Of a DNA stretch of 64,000 nt, positions 35,009 to 43,636 are shown piece by piece (positions within the stretch are counted from its first letter, which is position 1; each line of letters starts with the position of its first letter). Under the pieces are notes generated by a model. The model did no database searches and was not told the origin of the DNA. It saw only the letters and a program-made list of their open reading frames with translations. Made by a program: the position numbers and the translations under genes. Source of the stretch: Devosia sp. (GTDB taxonomy: Bacteria; Pseudomonadota; Alphaproteobacteria; Rhizobiales; Devosiaceae); assembly GCA_016713105.1 (NCBI GenBank), contig JADJPS010000021.1, positions 310,001 to 374,000 of the forward strand, in the 5' to 3' direction.

Positions 35009-36181
35009 GTGAAGCAAAGATGGCGCAATGCCACGCTGGTCACCCCGACAGGAGCGGTCGAGCGGGATCTGCTCGTCGAGGCTGGTCGGATCGTCGGAAT
35101 TCTCGGGCGGGAGGACAGCAGCAGCGAAGACTTCCGGAGCGAGGCGGCGGACGGCAAGCTGCTCTATCCGGGCATCATCGATCTGCTGCAGCATGGGTTC
35201 GACGTCCATCTGTACAATGACGTGGTCCCCGACGGAGTCGCCGACAATTCGCTGTTGCTGCTGAGGCGCGGGGTGACGGGGTTCCTGCCGTCGATATCCT
35301 GCCTGCCGCCGCCCACGATGGAGGGCGTGCTCAGCGGCCTGTCGGCCGAAGTCGCCAAGGCCCGTGGCGCGCGGGCACTGGGCATCCACAGCGAGGGTCC
35401 GTGCTTTGCTCTGCCGGGCGCACACAATCTGGCGAACATCCAGATGCCGAGCGTCGAACTGGCCGAACGCATGCTCGCGGCCGCCGATGGGCGGCTCAAG
35501 GCGGTAACCGTCGCCCCGGAATTGCCGGGCGCGGAGGGCTTCATCAAGCGGCTGAAGCAGGACCGTGTCAGCATTCACCTGGGCCACAGCCAGGCCGGGC
35601 CGGAAGACGTGTCGCGCTATGTCTCGTGGGGGATCGATGCGGTCACTCATATGTACAACGTCATGCCGACGCTCTCGCCGGGCAACATGGGGCTGCACAC
35701 CTTCTCGCTGCCGGATGCGCTGATGGCCGAGCGGCACCTGGCGCTGGGCCTGATCTGCGACGGCATCCATGTCCATCCCAAGCTGATGCAGATCCTCGCC
35801 CAATTGCCGGAGGACCGGGTGTTTCTGGAGACCGACGCAAACAAGTTTGCGGGAGCTGTGGAGACGGAGTTCGAGTTCTACCCCGGCTACTGGGTGCGCA
35901 GCGCCCCGGGAAAGGCCGTGCTCGACCGCAATGGCGGTCTGTGCGGGTCGTCGCTGACGCCGGACGAGGCGATGCGCAACTATATTCGGATCGTGGGCGC
36001 TGACCTCACGCGGGCGGCACACGCCACCAGCCTGGTGCCTGCCAGGGTGCTGGGGATGGACAAGGATCTGGGCAGTCTCGAGGTTGGCAAGCTTGCTGAC
36101 TTCGCCGTGCTCGACCCATTGTCGCTCGAGGTCGAGCAGACCTATGTTGGCGGCGAGGCGCTCTACAGGAGGGCCGCATGA
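35009..36181 (+). CDS. N-acetylglucosamine-6-phosphate deacetylase-like amidohydrolase (NagA family)
   Basis: 390 aa. All NagA landmarks are present: LYPGIIDLLQHGFD, metal-ligand Glu in GIHSEGPCF, His in IHLGHSQAGP and in THMYNVMPT, the substrate loop CDGIHVHP, and the catalytic Asp in LETDANKFAG. It should remove an acetyl group from an N-acetylated amino sugar, usually as the 6-phosphate. No sugar kinase is seen here, so the substrate may be non-phosphorylated or phosphorylated elsewhere. GTG start at 35009, close to a -10 box that overlaps operator site F. First gene of the 35009-39318 operon. Confidence 0.83.
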   Translation: MKQRWRNATLVTPTGAVERDLLVEAGRIVGILGREDSSSEDFRSEAADGKLLYPGIIDLLQHGFDVHLYNDVVPDGVADNSLLLLRRGVTGFLPSISCLPPPTMEGVLSGLSAEVAKARGARALGIHSEGPCFALPGAHNLANIQMPSVELAERMLAAADGRLKAVTVAPELPGAEGFIKRLKQDRVSIHLGHSQAGPEDVSRYVSWGIDAVTHMYNVMPTLSPGNMGLHTFSLPDALMAERHLALGLICDGIHVHPKLMQILAQLPEDRVFLETDANKFAGAVETEFEFYPGYWVRSAPGKAVLDRNGGLCGSSLTPDEAMRNYIRIVGADLTRAAHATSLVPARVLGMDKDLGSLEVGKLADFAVLDPLSLEVEQTYVGGEALYRRAA

Positions 36182-36639
36182 GCGAGTTCGTCCCCAAACC
36201 GCTGCGCTACAACGAAGGCGGCAATGTCCACATGGATTTCCATGGGGCGGCGAACACGACGATCGACTTCATCGTCGACCGCTTCGGCATCGAGGCGATG
36301 CACGAGATCTTTCGCAAGGTGGGCGAGGACGTCTACCAGGACCTCCGGCGCCACCTGATGGCGGGCGATCGCGACGAGCTGGTACGGCACTGGCGGCACT
36401 TCTTCGATCGCGAGGCCGGCGACTACGACATTGCGGTCAGTGACGACGAGGTCGTGCTCACCGTGCGCCGGTGTCCGGCGTGGCACCACGTGCTCGAGAT
36501 CGCGGGCAGGGTGTCGCCGCACTTTTGCGACCAGACCATCGTGACCAACGCCGCGATGGCCGAAGGCACGCCGTTCGCCATCGAGACCGTTGTCACCGGT
36601 CCGGGTGCCTGCCGGCAGGTGATCAGGAGGCGCGCATGA
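36178..36639 (+). CDS. Unknown protein with conserved Cys, first of a paralogous pair
   Basis: 153 aa, function unknown. Helical N-terminal half (FGIEAMHEIFRKVGEDVYQD), then DYDIAVSDDEVVLTVRRCPA, PHFCDQ, and a C-terminal GACRQVI. The next gene aligns with it over the whole second half, keeping the Cys in CP, (F/Y)CD and CR. The layout recalls the L-2-amino-thiazoline-4-carboxylate hydrolase/V4R-like small domains, but I cannot confirm either. Starts with ATGA overlap on the NagA-like gene, so it is tightly coupled to deacetylation. Confidence 0.68.
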   Translation: MSEFVPKPLRYNEGGNVHMDFHGAANTTIDFIVDRFGIEAMHEIFRKVGEDVYQDLRRHLMAGDRDELVRHWRHFFDREAGDYDIAVSDDEVVLTVRRCPAWHHVLEIAGRVSPHFCDQTIVTNAAMAEGTPFAIETVVTGPGACRQVIRRRA

Positions 36640-37130
36640 TCCCTTCGGACCATTTCACCCGGTTCTACAACGAGGTGTTCAAGTTCCTCGAGAGCCAGGG
36701 CGAGGCGGCCCTCGAGAGCTACTTCCTCGAGATCAGCAAGAACCAGGAAAAGCACATTCTCGACCTCATCCGCGAGAAGGGCTTCGAGGGCATGCTGGAA
36801 TACTGGTCGGTGATCCGCGACGAGGAGAACTGCGATCTCGACCTCGGCTACGACGAGGACAGGTTCGAGATCCGGATGCACCTCTGTCCCAGCCTGACCA
36901 AGGTGCAGGACAACGACGCCCAGACCTGGGGGCGCTACTGCGATCACTGTGCCGGCTGGATCGGACCGATCATGGACAAGACCGGCTATCACCTCGTCTA
37001 CGATGTCATCGACCGCACCAAGCCGCAGTGCCGCATGCAGGTCTTCAAGGACGAGGCGAAGGCCCGCGAGGCCGAAAAGGACGTGCGGCTGCTGATGGGC
37101 TGGCCGGGGCATCCGGTGAAGCAGGGCTAG
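36636..37130 (+). CDS. Unknown protein with conserved Cys, second of a paralogous pair
   Basis: 164 aa, function unknown. NCDLDLGYDEDRFEIRMHLC, then RYCDHCAGW and QCRMQVF mirror the Cys positions of the upstream protein, with one extra Cys (YCDHC) that could make a metal site. N-terminal half is helical and acidic, with KNQEKHILDLIREKGFEG. ATGA overlap with its sister suggests equal production, and the two could form a heterodimer. The neighbour downstream is a Gfo/Idh oxidoreductase. Confidence 0.68.
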   Translation: MIPSDHFTRFYNEVFKFLESQGEAALESYFLEISKNQEKHILDLIREKGFEGMLEYWSVIRDEENCDLDLGYDEDRFEIRMHLCPSLTKVQDNDAQTWGRYCDHCAGWIGPIMDKTGYHLVYDVIDRTKPQCRMQVFKDEAKAREAEKDVRLLMGWPGHPVKQG

Positions 37131-37172
37131 GCCGACCGGCCGCGCTCGTGCTGTCATTCAAGGGGGGATTTC

Positions 37173-38195
37173 ATGGCCGGACTGCGCATCGGCATACTCG
37201 GCTCGGGCTACATGGGCCGCACCCACGCCGAATGCATCACGAAGCATGTCGGGCGGGCCAGGCTGGTGGCGGTTGCCGGTGGCCGTCGTGCGCCGGGGCT
37301 TGCCAAGGACTATGGGGTGGACTGCGAGCCGAGCTATGAGGCACTGCTCCGCCGCCCGGACGTCGACGCCGTGCTCATCGCCACGCCCCACGCCGATCAT
37401 TGCGGCCAGGTCATCGCGGCCGCGGCATCCGGCAAGCACGTGCTGGTGGAGAAGCCGATGGCAACGAGCGTCGCCGACTGCACCCGGATGATCGAGGCCT
37501 GCGAGGCGGCCGGCGTGCATCTGGAGGTCATCCAGACGCAGCGCTTCCGGGGCGCCATGTGGCGGACGCGCAAGCTCATCGCCGATGGCGAGATCGGGGC
37601 GGTGCGGATGCTACAGGGCAGGTCGCTGTTCACCGGCTATGTCGTCGATTCCAGCCCCTGGGCGGGCGAGGACGCGCATGGCGGAGCGTTCCTCGATACC
37701 GGCGTGCATTTCTTCGACCTGATGCGATTTCTTACCGGAGAGGATCCCGACACGCTTTGCGCGACCGTGCGCACCTTCGGCGCGACGCCCTACGCGGGTC
37801 TCAATGCCATGACGCAACTGGGCTTTCCCAGCGGGGCGATGGCGCAGCACTGGATGAGCTACCAGATACCGGACCCCAGCCTGCCCAACTCGGAGCACCG
37901 CTACGTCATTGTGGGCGAGCGCGGCATGATTGACGTCGACGCCTACGGCAAGGTGCAGCTGGCCCGTGACGGCAAGTGGTCGACAGTGTGGGAACAGCCG
38001 CCCATCGACTATGTGAACCGGCCGCTCGATCCGGTGCGTCTCGAGGCGTTCTTCTCCCAGACCCAGGCATTCGTCGACAACGTGCTGGATGGCCGTCCTC
38101 CGACTGTGTCGGGGGCCGAGGGGCGGGCTGCCGTGGCGCTGGTCGAGGCGGCCTGGCAGTCGTCGCGGGCCGGAATGCCAGTGTCGCTGGTCTGA
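37173..38195 (+). CDS. Gfo/Idh/MocA family oxidoreductase 3
   Basis: 340 aa. Rossmann motif IGILGSGYMGRTHAECI at residue 6, VEKPMATSVADC for the KP catalytic-region Lys, and GGAFLDTGVHFFDLMRFLTG with the usual D-x-x-x-H of the second domain. NAD(P)-dependent sugar dehydrogenase or similar. Preceded by AGGGGG 9 bases before the ATG. Third distinct Gfo/Idh/MocA enzyme of the island, which implies several oxidation steps or several sugar residues. Confidence 0.88.
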   Translation: MAGLRIGILGSGYMGRTHAECITKHVGRARLVAVAGGRRAPGLAKDYGVDCEPSYEALLRRPDVDAVLIATPHADHCGQVIAAAASGKHVLVEKPMATSVADCTRMIEACEAAGVHLEVIQTQRFRGAMWRTRKLIADGEIGAVRMLQGRSLFTGYVVDSSPWAGEDAHGGAFLDTGVHFFDLMRFLTGEDPDTLCATVRTFGATPYAGLNAMTQLGFPSGAMAQHWMSYQIPDPSLPNSEHRYVIVGERGMIDVDAYGKVQLARDGKWSTVWEQPPIDYVNRPLDPVRLEAFFSQTQAFVDNVLDGRPPTVSGAEGRAAVALVEAAWQSSRAGMPVSLV

Positions 38196-38208
38196 GGGAG
38201 CCGGAGTC

Positions 38209-39318
38209 ATGCAGGTTGTTGCTTCGGGAATACTGGGCCGTGCCGCACCGGGAACGGACAGGGCCTGCCTGACCTTTCCTTCAGTCACCGCCCTTGCCGA
38301 CGGGAGGCTGTTGGCCACCTTGCGGGCGGGAGACGAGAAGGACTCGGCGCGCGAGGGCATCGAGGCCTATTCCTCCGTCGATGGCGGCGCCAACTGGGTC
38401 GGGCCGACGCATCCGTTCGTGGCACCGGAACTGCAGGGTCGCTCAGGCTCGCTGAAGCTGTGCTACATCACCGAGCTGGCCCCCGGACGTCTTGTGGCCG
38501 CGGCGATGTGGGTGGACCGCACCAGCTTTCCCGGCAAGCCCCTGTTCAATGCCGAGACCGAGGGATGCCTGCCGATGGCGATCCTGCTCTCGAACTCGGA
38601 CGACAATGGCGCAACCTGGTCGGCCTGGCGACAGGTGCCGATGCCCGAGGAAATCGGCCCGCCCAGCCTTACCAGCCCGCTCCTTCGACTGCGTGACGGG
38701 CGGCTGGCGATGAGCATCGAGACCAACAAGACCTACCTCGATCGTTCCAGATGGCGGCAGCGGGCCGTCTTCCTGCTTTCGGACGACGAGGGAGTAACCT
38801 GGTCGACCCCGACGACCGTGGCCGAGGATCCGGAGGGCCGCATCTTCAACTGGGACCTGCGGTGCGGCGTGGCCCCGGATGGCAGGATTGTCTCCTTCGC
38901 ATGGACCTACGACAGCCGGACCACCTCATATCTCAACATCAACCGCCGGGTCAGCGACGACGGGGGCCTGTCCTGGGCAGGTCCGGAGGACATCGGGGTC
39001 GCCGACCAGGCAGCGCGCCCGGCGATCTTCGCCGACGGTTCGATGGTGCTCGCCTGGGTGGATAGCTTCGGCAGCCGATCGATCCGTGCGCGCCATGCAG
39101 CCGACATTGCTGCGCCGCTCGGTGACGAGGTGGTTGTCTACGCACATCCGCAACCGGAGGCAACGAGCGCCGGTACCGGGGAGATGCTGTCCAGCATGGG
39201 GCTGTGGAACTTCGGGCTGCCGTCCGCGACGGCACTGCCGGATGGCGACGCGCTGGTCGTCTACTATGCCGGCGAGACCGGAGCGCTTGATGTCCGCTGG
39301 GCGCGGCTGCGCCGGTAG
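38209..39318 (+). CDS. Sialidase-fold (BNR/Asp-box) protein C
   Basis: 369 aa, no signal peptide. Asp boxes: SVDGGANWVGP, SDDNGATWSAW, SDDEGVTWSTP, SDDGGLSWAGP. It opens CLTFPSVTALADGRLLATLR. It is more distant from proteins B and D than they are from each other. Last gene of the NagA-like operon, 13 bp after the Gfo/Idh gene. Its TAG ends one base before the stop of the convergent MFS-HEAT gene, so no room is left for a terminator. Confidence 0.77.
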   Translation: MQVVASGILGRAAPGTDRACLTFPSVTALADGRLLATLRAGDEKDSAREGIEAYSSVDGGANWVGPTHPFVAPELQGRSGSLKLCYITELAPGRLVAAAMWVDRTSFPGKPLFNAETEGCLPMAILLSNSDDNGATWSAWRQVPMPEEIGPPSLTSPLLRLRDGRLAMSIETNKTYLDRSRWRQRAVFLLSDDEGVTWSTPTTVAEDPEGRIFNWDLRCGVAPDGRIVSFAWTYDSRTTSYLNINRRVSDDGGLSWAGPEDIGVADQAARPAIFADGSMVLAWVDSFGSRSIRARHAADIAAPLGDEVVVYAHPQPEATSAGTGEMLSSMGLWNFGLPSATALPDGDALVVYYAGETGALDVRWARLRR

Positions 39319-39319
39319 A

Positions 39320-41602
39320 CTAGGCGCTGAGCACCGGACGGAGCGCCAGCGACAGCAGGATCAGCAGCGCCCGATGCGGCTGCGCGATATCGCGCGTGCC
39401 ATCCATGATCTGCAGGACGGACGGCGCTGCCGCATGACCGCTGGCCGCGACGTAGGACCTCAGGCTCTGCAGCGCCGCAAAGGCCTCCCCCGTGCTGCCG
39501 GTGCTGAGCGCAACCGCGGCTTTCGTGAGCAATCTGGAATGCTGCTCGGATTCCTCGGTGGAGCGCCGGCGCAGGGCGTTGCGCAGGCGGTCGAGCAGGT
39601 TGGGAAGGCGATAGCCGACGACCTTCTCCTCGCGCCGCCACTCACGTGAGAAACTCTCCTCGAGATCGAGGATCTTGGCGAGGGCGAGCAGCACGACCTT
39701 GCTGCGTGGCTCGCCCGACAGGCCGGCGTCGTCGCCCGCCAACTGCCGGTAGATCCCGAGCAGCCCATCGATGCTGCGATGATCGCGAAACTTGCCCAGG
39801 GCCGAGACGGCGGCGAGGCGACAATCGATCTCCGGGTCATCGAGCAGCAGGGTGCGGATGCGCGGCAGCCACGTGTCGTCGCGGATGTCGCCCAGGGTGC
39901 GCATGGCACGGGCCCGGAGCAGGGGATTGGGACTGTCGAGGAAGTGGGCGACGCGATGACCGCTGTCGCGCGACTTGATTCGCCCGAGCGAGGCGAGGGC
40001 GGCGTACTGCAGCTCCACCAGTCCTTCATAGGTGAGCATGGATTCGAGGGCACGGATGACCGCCGGGCTGGGCGGCAGGTGGCCGAGCGACTGGATGGCC
40101 TCGTGCCGAACGTCGAAGCTGGGGTCGCTGAGCGCCGCGATCAGTTCCTCCTTGACCAGGGCGCTGCGGGTGCCGCCGAAGCCATAGGTCAGTTCGCGGC
40201 GTCGTTCCTCGGAGGTCAGGGCGCCATAGCGGTGGATGCTGAGCAGCGCCCGGATCGGGCTGCCGCGGCGGAACTGGCCGAAGAAGTCGCGCACCCCGGT
40301 GGCGCCTTCCTCCTTCAGCAGGCCGAAGGCGATGGCCGAACTGACCACCGCCACGGCGCTGACGACGAACAGCGTCTCGTAGCTGCCCAGCGTGGTGCCG
40401 AACAGCGTCACCGGCTGCACCTCGAGGAAGTTCAGCAGCATGCCGGCGAGGAAGGTGACGCCGCCGCCGATGATGCCATCGGTGGCATAGGCCAGCGTCA
40501 TGTAGTTTTCCTTCTGCGCCGGCGGCACGTAGTTCAGCATGTAGATGCCGCCCACCGAGATGCTGGATTGGAACAGCAGTCCGAACAGGAAGAAGATCGC
40601 GCCGGCGATCACGTGGACGCCCGGCAGGCGGTCGTTGACCAGCAGCAGGCAGAACAGCAGCACCACCTGCAGCCCCTGCAATGTTATGCGGATGGCGCGC
40701 GTGCCGTAGCGATCGACGAACCAGCCGCTGATCAGCGCGCCGGCCGCGCCGCCAACCGGAATGAAGGCGGCCATCAGCACCAGCTGTCCCGAGCTGATCC
40801 CCAGCCGCTCGCGGAAGTAGAGCACGAGGAACAGGTTCACCACGGTGTAGACGAAGAACTGCGTGCCCGACGAATACAGGTAGAGCCAGAAATTGCCGTC
40901 GCGGATCGGGGTGCGCATCGCCTTGATCGCGTCGAGGCCGCGGGCCGAGCCCGGCCGCGGCTTGCCGCCGCCCAGCCCGAGCAGGGTGAAGGCGCTGACC
41001 AGCCCCAGCATCACGCCGATGACGATGACCGGGAAGAAGCGGTCGATGCCGGTGCGGCTGTCGAGCCAGAGCTGGATCGCCAACGACCCGAGCAGTGCTG
41101 CCGGCAGCACCAGCAGCGAGGTGATGCCGCTGATGCGGCCGCGCACCTGCTTGGGGGTATATTCCTGCGACCACGGCCACAGTGCCGTTTCGGCAACGGT
41201 ACGGCTGATCGAGAACAGCGTCATCGATCCGAACAGGATCCAGAAGACGATGTCCGGGGTGCCCAGGAACAGCGGCGCCGCCAGCCAGGGCAGCAGGAAC
41301 AGGTAGCGTCCGCCATAGGCCAGGGCGGAGGTGATGCGTTGGCTGAACTGCATGACCAGCGGCAGGAAGGCGATGCACAGCACCTGCGCGAACGGCATGA
41401 TGCCGCCCAGCAGCCCGATGCGGTCCTTGGGGACGCCGAGCTCGGCCGCATAGAGCGCCAGCGGCGTCGACACGGTGCACAGCAGCGCCGCCGTGTTGAG
41501 CACGTTGAACGTGTAGAGATACGGCAGGCGCCGGAGCTTGTCGTAGTCCGACTGCACCTCGTGGCCGCCGCTGCTGCCGATCGCCTCGTCTCGCGACGAC
41601 AT
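39320..41602 (-). CDS. MFS transporter fused to a C-terminal HEAT-repeat domain
   Basis: 760 aa. Residues about 25-435 form a major facilitator domain with about 12 hydrophobic segments (for example TAALLCTVSTPLALYAAELG and VVLLFCLLLV), including the loop EYTPKQVRGRISG. From about residue 470 the protein is soluble with HEAT/PBS-lyase-type repeats: VKEELIAALSDPSFDVRHEA, SPNPLLRARAMRTLGD and DPEIDCRLAAVSALGKFRDH. The frame is continuous. The extra cytosolic domain may dock enzymes or regulators. It sits 22 bp after the sialidase-fold D gene in an AraC-sialidase-MFS unit, so it is probably a second uptake or export route for the same kind of sugar. Confidence 0.85.
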   Translation of the reverse strand: MSSRDEAIGSSGGHEVQSDYDKLRRLPYLYTFNVLNTAALLCTVSTPLALYAAELGVPKDRIGLLGGIMPFAQVLCIAFLPLVMQFSQRITSALAYGGRYLFLLPWLAAPLFLGTPDIVFWILFGSMTLFSISRTVAETALWPWSQEYTPKQVRGRISGITSLLVLPAALLGSLAIQLWLDSRTGIDRFFPVIVIGVMLGLVSAFTLLGLGGGKPRPGSARGLDAIKAMRTPIRDGNFWLYLYSSGTQFFVYTVVNLFLVLYFRERLGISSGQLVLMAAFIPVGGAAGALISGWFVDRYGTRAIRITLQGLQVVLLFCLLLVNDRLPGVHVIAGAIFFLFGLLFQSSISVGGIYMLNYVPPAQKENYMTLAYATDGIIGGGVTFLAGMLLNFLEVQPVTLFGTTLGSYETLFVVSAVAVVSSAIAFGLLKEEGATGVRDFFGQFRRGSPIRALLSIHRYGALTSEERRRELTYGFGGTRSALVKEELIAALSDPSFDVRHEAIQSLGHLPPSPAVIRALESMLTYEGLVELQYAALASLGRIKSRDSGHRVAHFLDSPNPLLRARAMRTLGDIRDDTWLPRIRTLLLDDPEIDCRLAAVSALGKFRDHRSIDGLLGIYRQLAGDDAGLSGEPRSKVVLLALAKILDLEESFSREWRREEKVVGYRLPNLLDRLRNALRRRSTEESEQHSRLLTKAAVALSTGSTGEAFAALQSLRSYVAASGHAAAPSVLQIMDGTRDIAQPHRALLILLSLALRPVLSA

Positions 41603-41624
41603 GGCCGCCGATCCCCCCGTGGCG

Positions 41625-42704
41625 CTAGAGCGCCAGTCTGTAGCCCTTGATGACGTACTGGCTGTTCTCGAAGCTCCAGCAGGCGGCGAGCACGTTGCCG
41701 TCCTGAAGCCTCAGCAGCGAGGGCTGCCCGAACTTGAGGCTTCCGAACTGCTTCTTGATGTCAGCCGAATCGCTGCCCATCGCTTCATCCCGGAAAAGGT
41801 CCAGCGCCTCTTCCACCGCGAAGCCCCCGTTCGAGACATCCACCCGCCGCACCACGAGGCCCACCGGCGCTTCGCGATGCGCATGGATCGTGAGCAGCCT
41901 GTCGCCTCCGAGCGGCATCAGATTCGCAGCCTGGCCCCGCACACCGGTATCACGCGCCGGACCGAAGGTCTCGCCGCCATCATCGGATATCACGAGGTGA
42001 TTGTTGAGGTTCGTGCCACCGGCATTGTCGTAGGCCCAGAAGATCACGGCGACCCGCCCTGGAGACATCTCGCACAGCCGGCACTCCCAGGTGGAGACGT
42101 TGCCACCTGGCGCCCGATAGAATTCGGAGAGTTTTCGCCAGGTTCGGCCGCGGTCGTCGCTCGCAATGATCCATCCGGCGTGATCGTCCTTTCCCAGGTG
42201 GAAGGGCGTTGTCGCACCGATGATCCGACCGGAGGCAAGCTGGATGCAGGGGCCGGAGAGCTCGAGCGGCTGGCCCTGCACGTCGAAGTAGTCCGGCACG
42301 CTCCAGCTGCGGCCGCCATCGCGCGACGTGCTGACCTTGTTGCGCAAGCGGAGCAGCGCGAAGCTTTCCGGATCGACTATCGGGACGAGTGCGGCGGGGC
42401 GAACGAAGACATAGCCGGTGGCGATCAGGGTTCCGTCGGCGAGCAGCAGCGGCTTGAAGCTCTCGGATTCCTCGGGCACGGCCTCGTGCCGGCTGAGCCG
42501 CACCGGCGCCGACCAGGTATGGCCGTTATCCGTGCTGCGGCTGACATGCGCCCGGGTATCTGCCGCATCGAAGGCCTGCCCGATCGAGAAGACGGCGATC
42601 AGGTCGCCGTCCGGCATCTGGACGATGCCCGGAAAAGTCGCCTGCCGACTGACCAGCAGCGGATCGGGGTTCTGGTAGATCGTGAACTCTTCGAGGAACT
42701 TCAT
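41625..42704 (-). CDS. Sialidase-fold (BNR/Asp-box) protein D
   Basis: 359 aa, paralog of protein B with the same length. Asp boxes: STDNGHTWSAP, SRDGGRSWSVP, SDDRGRTWRKL, SDDGGETFGPA. LVSRQATFPGIVQ near the N-terminus and the C-terminal SFENSQYVIKGYRLAL match B. I chose the ATG at 42704 because GAAGGA precedes it and it gives the same start as B; an in-frame TTG lies at 42725. No signal peptide. Cotranscribed with AraC (13 bp upstream) and the MFS-HEAT gene. Confidence 0.78.
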   Translation of the reverse strand: MKFLEEFTIYQNPDPLLVSRQATFPGIVQMPDGDLIAVFSIGQAFDAADTRAHVSRSTDNGHTWSAPVRLSRHEAVPEESESFKPLLLADGTLIATGYVFVRPAALVPIVDPESFALLRLRNKVSTSRDGGRSWSVPDYFDVQGQPLELSGPCIQLASGRIIGATTPFHLGKDDHAGWIIASDDRGRTWRKLSEFYRAPGGNVSTWECRLCEMSPGRVAVIFWAYDNAGGTNLNNHLVISDDGGETFGPARDTGVRGQAANLMPLGGDRLLTIHAHREAPVGLVVRRVDVSNGGFAVEEALDLFRDEAMGSDSADIKKQFGSLKFGQPSLLRLQDGNVLAACWSFENSQYVIKGYRLAL

Positions 42705-42717
42705 GGGAGACGATCCT

Positions 42718-43536
42718 TCATGCAAACGGGTTGGACCAGTGGCGATACTGGCCGGGCGTCTTGCCGCGGCGGACGCGAAATGCGGCGCTGAGTGTGGCGG
42801 CGTGGCTGTAGCCGACGGCCTTGGCGATCTCGCTCAGGGACTTGGCGGTGCCCACCAGCAGTTCCTCCGCCCGCGTCAGGCGCAACTCGCGAAGGTGTTC
42901 GCCAGCCGAGTTGTGCCAGGTCTTGCGGTGCATGGCGCGCAGCGTGCTTTCCGAGATCCCGAGAAGTGCGGCTACGTCGGCGAGCGTGCGCATGCGGTGA
43001 AGGTTCTGCTCGGCCTGGCGCCAGGCGGCGCTCAGTCGATCCTCGTCGGCGCCGGGCGCCGGGGATGCCTCGGTGGCAAAGCCGTCGAGCAGCGCGAGCA
43101 GCAGACGATGCCGGCGCGGCAGGTCCGCAGCATCTTCCCGCCGGGCCAGCTGCATAGCGAGCCGCAGCAGGTTCTGCAGGTGCAGGGCTTCGCCGGGTCG
43201 CGGCAGCAGGAAGCCGGTTGGCGATGCCTGATCCTGGATCGAGAAGTGACAGATCGATGCCGTGGCGAAGGCCCCCACGGTCGTGCCGCGAAACAGCGTC
43301 CCCGGCAGGATCAGGACGCCGGCCGGCGCGATCAGGTCGAGTCGGGCGGAGAGCTCGGGGAACTCGAGCACGACCTCGCCCTCGTGGATCCAGAACAGGT
43401 CGTGGAAGGTCCATCTTGCGGGCCCGATCGGCATGCGGCGGTTGATGCGGCCGAACCGGTGATCGAACAGCACCAGCCGGGGAGGGTCGATCTCATGTCC
43501 CATGGATTTGTGCCAGCGCCACGTCTGCCCGGGCAT
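42718..43536 (-). CDS. AraC family transcriptional regulator
   Basis: 272 aa. The N-terminal half is a cupin-like sensor (FWIHEGEVVLEF, GVLILPGTLFRGTTVG). The C-terminal half is the double helix-turn-helix: first LADVAALLGISESTLRAMHR, second SLSEIAKAVGYSHAATLSAAFRVRRGKTPGQYR. It probably activates its own operon (sialidase D and MFS-HEAT) or the divergent PhyH gene, 101 bp away. Another in-frame ATG at 43503 is possible. A second, local regulator inside the GntR regulon. Confidence 0.87.
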   Translation of the reverse strand: MPGQTWRWHKSMGHEIDPPRLVLFDHRFGRINRRMPIGPARWTFHDLFWIHEGEVVLEFPELSARLDLIAPAGVLILPGTLFRGTTVGAFATASICHFSIQDQASPTGFLLPRPGEALHLQNLLRLAMQLARREDAADLPRRHRLLLALLDGFATEASPAPGADEDRLSAAWRQAEQNLHRMRTLADVAALLGISESTLRAMHRKTWHNSAGEHLRELRLTRAEELLVGTAKSLSEIAKAVGYSHAATLSAAFRVRRGKTPGQYRHWSNPFA

Positions 43537-43636
43537 CGGAATTCACAACGGTTCGCCGAACGCGACAGGTGACGGCGTCCCCGCGATGGCTTCTCATGGC
43601 CCCGGATGATCGACGGCAACCTTGAAGGAGTTTCAG

